The position numbers and the translations under genes were made by a program. A DNA stretch of 33,145 bases from Chloroflexota bacterium (GTDB lineage Bacteria; Chloroflexota; Limnocylindria; Limnocylindrales; CSP1-4), in assembly GCA_012026785.1 (NCBI GenBank), contig VEOW01000188.1:1-33145 (forward strand). Reading direction: 5' to 3'. Position 1 is the stretch's first letter; the number at the start of each line of letters is the position of its first letter. This document shows positions 29,101 to 33,145 of this stretch, in pieces. The notes under the pieces are model-generated. The model had not been told where the DNA came from. It ran no database searches and was given only the letters and a program-made list of their open reading frames with translations.

Positions 29101-31779
29101 GAGCACCAAGGATCGTGGCGACCGGCGGATGGCTACTGGCACGACCTTCGTCGCTGAGACCCCGGCCGGGAGCCCGCAGTACTCGAAGAACTGCAGCGCA
29201 CCCTTCCAGCTGAGCTCCACGTATTCGGTCTTGACGCCTGTCGTGGAATGCGTTCGGCTCCGAACCTGACTCGTTGGGTCGACGCCGAAGACAGCCTCAA
29301 CGCATCGGCAGTAGTCCGCCATGATTTCCCGGTCGGCGGATGAGAAGCGGAATCGCTCGCGTTCGATCGATCCCTCGGCCACGAGGTAGCCGAGAAGGCG
29401 CGCAAGTTCTGGCGTCATCTCGCTCGGATATCGGAGCGATCGTCGCTCCGCCACGAGGTTTGGATCAAACTGATCGAGCGCTGGGACGTGGTCGGGCCAC
29501 AACTCGCGACGACGCTCAACGGCAACGCGATCGCCCGCTCGCAGATCGGCGAGACGAGTCCAGCGCAGCTCGAATGACTTGCTCAGCGTGAGGACCGGAT
29601 GCTCCTCGGTGCCCGTCAGCTCCAAGCCCATTCGAAGGGTGGCGCGTCGTACGGGCGACATCGGGCTCCGGTAAACATGCGAGATGCGGGTAGGACCGAC
29701 CGGCGTGTTGAGGGTGAGCGCATTGTTCTTCTCGAAGCCGACGGGCCCCTCGGGGTCCATCGCCTCGTCGATCCGCAGCAGGCCGCCCCCGGTCGTGACG
29801 TACGTGTCGGCCGTCAGGCACTTGATGACGCCGGCAAACGCGTCATAGCCCTTCATGAAGCTGACGGGGCCGCTTGCCATCCCGCCGCCGGACATGCGCT
29901 CCCTCGAGCTCCGGATGGGGGAGAGATTGCTGCCGGCGCCCGAGCCGAACTTGAAGAGCATGGCCTCGGTCTTGGCGAGGTCCATGATGCTGCCCATGTT
30001 GTCCTGAACCGAGTTGATGAAGCAGTTGTGAACGGCGATGTTGTTCGTCAGGTACTCGCCCGACTCGGTCTGGATGTCGAAGACTTCCTGGAAGCCGATG
30101 TTCTCGATCCCGACGATCGCTTCCTCGCGGACGTTCGGGACGTGCTTGAGGTCACGCAGGCCAAGCGACTCAAGCAGCTTCGCCTGCTTCTCACGACCGA
30201 CGAACCCGACGAGCTCGGCAAACCGTGCTCGCTCACTGCCGACGCCGATCGTGACCTCGTGCAGGTCATGTCGATTTTCGCGCGGCTCTAGCTTCCGAAG
30301 CCGGCGCGAGTAGATCCCGATCGAGTTGAGGAGCAACTGGACGTCCTCGGCCCATCGTTCGCCGATGACCGCAAATGCGATGCGGCCGGACTCCTGGCCG
30401 TTCTCGCGGCGCACACTCACGTAGCCGTCTGCCTGGAAGATGCTCCGCAAATAGGCCGTGATCTCGTCGTACGAAGCCGTCCAGAGCCGTGCCGGCACGC
30501 GAATGTCCGTGCCGCGATGAAGAAGGCCCCAGCGCTCGACGAAGTCGCGGACGACCTCGCCGTAGATCCGGATTCGCTGAACCCGAATCTCCTTGGTGTC
30601 GGCGTCGCGGACCTTGATGTGCACGTGGGGCAAGGCCGCGTCGAGGTTGTCCATCACCCACTGGTATTCGTCGTCGTTCGCGACCTGGAACTCGACCGTC
30701 AGCGAGCGGTTCGTGCCGGATTGGTACTGGCCGACGAAGCCGTCAGCCTGTAGCCAGCCGGCGAGGGCCGCCTCGGCACGGAGTACCGCGAGCTGGTCAT
30801 CGGGAGATGACAGCTCGGTCAGCTCGCCCGCGAGCGCATCGATTGCGGCACCGACAGCGGCGCCGATCCGTGCCGGCGCGGCAACCTTTGCGCGATGGGG
30901 ATGCAGATGCAGCCGCATGCCGACCTCGAGCTGGTCGACACGGAGCCACTCGGGCGCGCCGCGACGCTGGCGGACAGCCTTGACGACGTGGTCAGGCGTG
31001 GCCTCAACGAAGTTGCCGTTGGCCAGTCGAACCCGGTAGACCGGCTTGAAGCCGTTGTTCTTGACCGCGACGACCCGGGTCAGGCCGTGAGCGTCGTAGA
31101 CCTCTCGCCCCACGGCGTTCTCGTCGACCAGCCGGCCGATCGGGACCATGCCCTCCGGGGTCGAGACGAGGGCGTCGTATGGCTGGCAGGCCGAGCATTG
31201 CGGCTTCGGCTCGATGCCGACGTTGAACCAGACCGGCGAGTTGAAGGCCATCTTCTGGTGGACGAGGAGGTGGGTCAGCTCGTCCCTGAAGGCCTTGAGG
31301 TCGTCGTCGGTCGCGAAGTAGCGCTGCGTCTCCGCCCAGGCCGCGATGGTGTTGACGACCCGATCGATAAGCTGCTTGACGCTGCGCTCCCGCTCCGGCG
31401 TGCCGACGTGGCCGCGGAAGTACTTGGACACGACGACGTTCGTTGCGAGCTGCGACCAGAACTTGGGGACCTCGACGTCGGTCTGCTCGAAGACCGTCTT
31501 GCCGGTCTCGCTCGAGATGCTGGCCGTCCGGAGCTCCCATTCGATCTCGTCGTAGGGATGGACGCCGGGCGTCGTGAAGCGACGCGGCCAGGTCAGGCCG
31601 GTGACGCGGCTGCCGTCGGGGTTGGTGCCGGTAAAGCTCGCGCCCCACGGGCCGCCAAGGATTCGGTCCTGCTTCTTCCCGCGCGCCCTGGACGCGCCCG
31701 AGCCCTTCGCGGCCGTCACCCCTGGCGTCGTCGCCTTCGTGTCCATCACGGGGACCGGGGTGGCTGTCGCTCGGGCCAT
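26131..31779 (-). CDS. nrdJ: Vitamin B12-dependent ribonucleotide reductase with two inteins
   Basis: The 1,882-aa precursor should splice to about 1,046 aa. Extein motifs include TTPGVHPYDEIEWE, VPKFWSQLATNVVVSKYF, CFINSVQDNMGSIMDLAKTE, FKFGSGAGSNLSPIRSS, the thiyl-radical motif NPCSE (Cys1240), its redox partner DTSCNLASVN (Cys1251), LLAPTGTIAFMMDCDT, a TSCPD domain (GHEGYITVGLYPDGQPGE) and a C-terminal CxxC/CxxC zinc-ribbon-like tail after a Gly/Asn/Ala linker. The enzyme reduces ribonucleotides to deoxyribonucleotides with adenosylcobalamin. The first redox Cys (586) is the +1 residue of intein 1. GAGGAG 7-8 nt upstream supports the ATG. Tandem NrdR-like boxes and a good promoter lie about 220-310 nt upstream. 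Confidence 0.96.
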   Translation of the reverse strand: MARATATPVPVMDTKATTPGVTAAKGSGASRARGKKQDRILGGPWGASFTGTNPDGSRVTGLTWPRRFTTPGVHPYDEIEWELRTASISSETGKTVFEQTDVEVPKFWSQLATNVVVSKYFRGHVGTPERERSVKQLIDRVVNTIAAWAETQRYFATDDDLKAFRDELTHLLVHQKMAFNSPVWFNVGIEPKPQCSACQPYDALVSTPEGMVPIGRLVDENAVGREVYDAHGLTRVVAVKNNGFKPVYRVRLANGNFVEATPDHVVKAVRQRRGAPEWLRVDQLEVGMRLHLHPHRAKVAAPARIGAAVGAAIDALAGELTELSSPDDQLAVLRAEAALAGWLQADGFVGQYQSGTNRSLTVEFQVANDDEYQWVMDNLDAALPHVHIKVRDADTKEIRVQRIRIYGEVVRDFVERWGLLHRGTDIRVPARLWTASYDEITAYLRSIFQADGYVSVRRENGQESGRIAFAVIGERWAEDVQLLLNSIGIYSRRLRKLEPRENRHDLHEVTIGVGSERARFAELVGFVGREKQAKLLESLGLRDLKHVPNVREEAIVGIENIGFQEVFDIQTESGEYLTNNIAVHNCFINSVQDNMGSIMDLAKTEAMLFKFGSGAGSNLSPIRSSRERMSGGGMASGPVSFMKGYDAFAGVIKCLTADTYVTTGGGLLRIDEAMDPEGPVGFEKNNALTLNTPVGPTRISHVYRSPMSPVRRATLRMGLELTGTEEHPVLTLSKSFELRWTRLADLRAGDRVAVERRRELWPDHVPALDQFDPNLVAERRSLRYPSEMTPELARLLGYLVAEGSIERERFRFSSADREIMADYCRCVEAVFGVDPTSQVRSRTHSTTGVKTEYVELSWKGALQFFEYCGLPAGVSATKVVPVAIRRSPRSLVLEFLGAFCEGDAHIGQTGVQIASASSRLLEEIQLLGLNLGAVGRRSIVNGYVQLAYRGEDASRLARLLHPYLVTSRKKAAAASLVAVDPGSRNTNLDVIPSLVPALRALMVGGNGWARAANGELIRTGFGIFNRTSDNVSYARAGTVEDLVPKVRALNPELGATLETVLDSQYLWDEVVSVEAAGEALTYDFTVPGIHAFVSNGIISHNSGGKTRRAAKMVILNADHPDILEFVDSKMLEEKKAWALIEQGYDPSFTGEAYGSVFFQNANHSVRVTDEFMKAVENDALWTTHAVRDGEPVEQLRAREIFRRMADAAWICGDPGIQYDTTINDWNPVSNSARQVATNPCSEFSFIDDTSCNLASVNLMKFLNSDGEFDVEAYKYACRVTITAQEILVDNASYPTPRIEENSHKFRPLGIGYANLGALLMSRGLAYDSDEGRNFAAALTSIMTAETYKQSSIIARDHGGPFLEYDKNRAPFLRVIEKHRDAAYQVDKEGVPTDVLEAARSLWDEALEHGREHGYRNAQISLLAPTGTIAFMMDCDTTGVEPDIALIKYKKLVGEGFLKIVNQTVPQALKRLGYSADEVAGILDYLNERETIEGAPGLKPEHLPVFDCAFKPKNGERSIHYMGHIRMMGAIQPFLSGAISKTVNMPEKATAEEIEQVYLEGWKQGLKAIAIYRDNSKRSQPLMAGKKDDLGIGLEQQKTISDLKVALAAAQAEAGKPHRRRLPAERTAVTHKFEIAGHEGYITVGLYPDGQPGEIFLKMAKEGSTVSGLMDTFATTVSVALQYGVPLRDLVNKFAHVRFEPSGFTGNSEIPIAKSIVDYIFRWLGSRFLSVDDKANLGLIDRTESQEPAAAAASSVPFGLAARSDESRDDAVRANASADPAPAAPPTAAGPVVAVAPDPATKSEGKEVAVVGVAAVANGHANGHANGNGTASNGGGITLNLGGTKVAFATQADAPSCMDCGSIMVRNGSCYKCLNCGSTSGCS
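27958..28135 (-). other. Low-GC patch over the nrdJ catalytic cysteines
   Basis: Counting 27961-28140 gives about 84 G+C in 180 bases (47%), against 63% and 68% in the 60-base blocks on either side. The patch encodes roughly residues 1215-1273, including NPCSE and DTSCNLASVN, with normal protein sequence but codons such as TTG, AGT, GTT, ACT and CAA that the gene otherwise avoids. Confidence 0.8.
28477..29820 (-). other. NrdJ intein 2 (448 aa) with LAGLIDADG-type endonuclease
   Basis: It covers precursor residues 654-1101, between GVIK and SGGKTRRAAK, which are contiguous in other NrdJ proteins. It opens with Cys1 (CLTADTYVTT), has block B TGTEEHPVL, and ends YDFTVPGIHAFVSNGIISHN with Ser at +1. 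LLGYLVAEGS (142-151) and LEFLGAFCEGDAH (240-252) look like the two DOD endonuclease motifs. All splicing residues are present. Confidence 0.93.
30025..31188 (-). other. NrdJ intein 1 (388 aa) with LAGLIDADG-type endonuclease
   Basis: It covers residues 198-585, between PKPQCSA and CFINSVQDN. It opens with Cys1 (CQPYDALVSTPEG), has block B FVEATPDHVV, and ends VFDIQTESGEYLTNNIAVHN with Cys at +1. LAGWLQADGFVG (142-153) and LRSIFQADGYVS (247-258) are two clear endonuclease motifs with both acidic residues, so homing activity may persist. Confidence 0.94.
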
Positions 31780-31824
31780 CGTGCTCTCCTCTGGGTCCAG
31801 CCGACTGCGCTCTGCCGTCCGACT

Positions 31825-31987
31825 GGTCTCCGGCGTCCGCCGGTCTGCTCTGCCGCGTAGCTGCGCGGTCTCTCGCCGTCGCGCCCTTCGGCGGGGTCAG
31901 TCGGGGAGTGCTGATCCCCCTTCCCGGCGCCCGGGACCCGCTCGATTGGGCCCCTGGATTCGCCTGTTCCGACGGTCTCCTGCCGTC
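31825..31987 (-). repeat. Degenerate direct repeats in the nrdJ leader
   Basis: On the minus strand, GACGGCAGGAGACC (31974-31987), GACGGCGAGAGACC (31867-31880), GACGCCGGAGACC (31825-31837) and the weaker CGGCAGAGCAGACC (31842-31855) recur in the presumed 5' leader. No function is known. RNA structure or protein-binding sites are possible. Confidence 0.45.
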
Positions 31988-32002
31988 CTGCGCGACCCCC
32001 GA

Positions 32003-32031
32003 ACGATACCGCCGCAGACCCCGCCAGTCAA
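32003..32031 (-). promoter_or_regulatory. Probable nrdJ promoter
   Basis: On the minus strand, TTGACT (32026-32031), a 17-nt spacer and TATCGT (32003-32008) form a good vegetative-type promoter. The transcript would start near 31996 and carry a leader of about 215 nt before the nrdJ ATG. Confidence 0.6.
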
Positions 32032-32037
32032 TACCAA

Positions 32038-32087
32038 ACCACAAGATATTGTGGTCCCCGGAGACCGCGCGGCGCTAGATGTTGTGG
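32038..32087. promoter_or_regulatory. Tandem NrdR-like boxes
   Basis: Box 1, ACCACAAGATATTGTGGT (32038-32055), is a palindrome with one mismatched pair and resembles the NrdR consensus. Box 2, GCGCTAGATGTTGTGG (32072-32087), matches 12 of 16 positions of box 1. Their centres are 33 bp apart, close to three helical turns, as is usual for NrdR pairs. They lie just upstream of the -35. Confidence 0.7.
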
Positions 32088-32114
32088 AAAGGCCCTACAG
32101 GCACGTCCACCCCT

Positions 32115-32209
32115 GATCCACCCGAGGCCGCCGACTATCCACCGCTTCCGTCCGTTCGTGCACGCCCGTCGGCGTGGTTATCCACCGCCGCATCGAGCTG
32201 ATCCACGAA
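32115..32209 (+). repeat. Phased ATCCAC repeats resembling DnaA boxes
   Basis: ATCCAC begins at 32116, 32137, 32180 and 32201, all in one orientation, with spacings of 21, 43 and 21 bp. The best copy, TTATCCACC (32178-32186), differs from the DnaA box TTATCCACA at one base, and the others match 7 of 9. The cluster lies upstream of the nrdJ promoter and before the XRE gene. Confidence 0.5.
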
Positions 32210-32229
32210 GGCGTCCACAGGAGTGAACG

Positions 32230-32249
32230 GATCGAACGATCGTTCGATC
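32230..32249. promoter_or_regulatory. Perfect 20-bp palindrome upstream of the XRE gene
   Basis: GATCGAACGATCGTTCGATC is fully self-complementary and ends 47 bp before the XRE-family start. It is a likely operator, perhaps autoregulatory. A pair of TAAGCGGC direct repeats 11 bp apart (32260 and 32271) lies between it and the gene. Confidence 0.55.
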
Positions 32250-32296
32250 TTACGGGAGGTAAGCGGCCGATAAGCGGCGGTGGTCACGATCTGTTC

Positions 32297-32980
32297 ATGA
32301 ACGCGACACAGTTCGGCGTCGTCGTGCGGATGAGTCGGATCCGGAGAGGCTGGCGACAGGAGGACCTGGCCGAGGCCGCCGGCGTGACCCGGACCGACGT
32401 CTCGCGGGTCGAACGGGGCCGGTTCGACAATCTGCCGTTCTGGAAGATCAAGGCGGTGGCGGCGCCGCTCGAGATCCGGGTCGAGCTGCTCGCGAAGTCC
32501 CGCGGCGCCGATCTCGACCGGATGGTTGGCTCGCGCCACTCGGCCATGGCGGAACTCGTGCTCCGCTGGCTGGCCGGTCTGATGTGGGCCGCGCGTCCAG
32601 AGGTGTCGTTCTCGGTCTATGGCGAGCGGGGAGTGGTTGACATCGTGGCCTGGAACGCGGAGCGACGAGCGCTGCTGATCATCGAGCTGAAGACGGAGAT
32701 CGTCGACGTCGGGCAGCTGGCGGGCACCCTGGATCGCAAGGTGCGGCTGGCGTACAAGATCGCAGCGTCCCTCGATCTCGGGTGGAAACCGGAGGTCGTG
32801 GGTGTCTGTCTGCTTGTTTCCGACACGATGACCAACCGCCGCGCGATCGCCAAGCACGCCGCGACCTTCGGCGCCCTCCTCCTGGACGACGGCCGGGCGG
32901 TGCTCCGATGGCTCAAGGATCCGTCCCGGCCGCTGCGCGGGCTCCGGTTCGTCTCCAATGTTCAACTCCGGGCGCGTTAG
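32297..32980 (+). CDS. XRE-family HTH protein fused to a PD-(D/E)XK-like domain
   Basis: The 227-aa protein opens with a Cro/C1-type HTH (about residues 7-62: RQEDLAEAAGVTRTDVSRVERG). Its C-terminal domain shows the order expected of a PD-(D/E)XK nuclease fold: Glu86 in a helix, Asp115 in GERGVVDIVAW, Glu130-x-Lys132 in LLIIELKTE, and Gln140. The residues look intact, but whether it cuts DNA is unknown; related HTH-fused versions may only sense or bind. Start ATG 32297 begins the conserved fold, although the frame is open upstream to 32174. It is divergent from nrdJ and shares its regulatory region. Confidence 0.8.
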   Translation: MNATQFGVVVRMSRIRRGWRQEDLAEAAGVTRTDVSRVERGRFDNLPFWKIKAVAAPLEIRVELLAKSRGADLDRMVGSRHSAMAELVLRWLAGLMWAARPEVSFSVYGERGVVDIVAWNAERRALLIIELKTEIVDVGQLAGTLDRKVRLAYKIAASLDLGWKPEVVGVCLLVSDTMTNRRAIAKHAATFGALLLDDGRAVLRWLKDPSRPLRGLRFVSNVQLRAR

Positions 32981-33145
32981 ATCCGAGTTCGGGCCGATTC
33001 AGCGGGTCACGGTGCCTCGGAAGGGGGCGTCGGGGAGGTGATTGAAGCGGGCTCGTGCTCGGAAGGGCGTCGCCAGGATCGCCGCGCCGCCGTGGACCGA
33101 CCTCGGTTGGTAACTAATGTGCCGGGGGTGGGCATATGAGACGAA

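Noticed and set aside
31825-31987. CRISPR-like repeats
   Set aside because: The copies are only 13-14 nt, degenerate and irregularly spaced (12 to about 100 bp), with no cas genes.
31780-32037. Cobalamin riboswitch upstream of the B12-dependent reductase
   Set aside because: No GCCACTG-like B12 box or typical adenosylcobalamin aptamer core was seen on the minus strand.
32115-32209. Chromosomal replication origin
   Set aside because: The DnaA-box-like repeats are few and imperfect, there is no AT-rich unwinding region, and dnaA and dnaN are not nearby.
33136-33145. Start of a new gene at the window end (ATG AGA CGA)
   Set aside because: A GGGGGTG lies upstream, but only three codons are visible, so nothing can be supported.

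Overview
The window is high-GC bacterial chromosome. Almost every open frame has a shadow on the other strand, so genes were called on recognisable families, codon use and start signals. Several promoters look leaderless: a -10 of the form TANNNT lies 6-11 nt before an ATG with no ribosome binding site. Together with a long B12-dependent ribonucleotide reductase, soluble HtrA-like proteases, six-TM cyclase and many small stand-alone enzyme families, this suggests a soil or freshwater Chloroflexota (Limnocylindria-like) or actinobacterial genome. That placement is inference. No rRNA, tRNA, CRISPR array or insertion sequence was seen.

Layout. Positions 1-7,000 hold small accessory genes on the minus strand: a DUF6941-like protein, membrane proteins, a cN-I-type 5'-nucleotidase, a berberine-bridge-type FAD oxidoreductase, a DUF1579-like protein, and a lipoprotein with a glycosidase-like beta-propeller. 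Positions 7,071-9,503 carry two translationally coupled HtrA-like serine proteases divergent from an HxlR regulator, with a 20-bp near-palindrome between them. Positions 9,582-11,770 carry a rhodanese lipoprotein and an ArsR / SRPBCC / alpha-beta hydrolase operon whose operator overlaps a leaderless promoter. Positions 11,818-20,521 carry a lipoprotein, a broken hydrolase, a class III adenylate cyclase, a secreted protein, a CPBP protease, YCII, RtcB, a DHFR-like reductase, DinB, a VOC protein and DUF1697.

Positions 20,819-25,918 are a lower-GC block with a different feel. It is a four-gene minus-strand operon in which every junction is a 4-nt stop/start overlap: a calcineurin-like metallophosphoesterase with a C-terminal helical domain, two different P-loop GTPases, and a GAP1-type GTPase-associated protein. 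It fits the double-GTPase biological-conflict (putative defence) class, with the phosphoesterase as possible effector. This is the best candidate for an under-described system in the window.

Positions 26,131-31,779 encode NrdJ interrupted by two inteins (448 and 388 aa), both with LAGLIDADG-type endonuclease domains. The host enzyme would be about 1,046 aa after splicing. A patch of roughly 175 bp over the catalytic cysteines is only about 47% GC inside a gene that is otherwise near 65%. Upstream lie a repeat-bearing leader, a clear promoter, tandem NrdR-like boxes and phased DnaA-box-like repeats. They are followed by a perfect 20-bp palindrome and a divergent XRE regulator fused to a PD-(D/E)XK-like domain.
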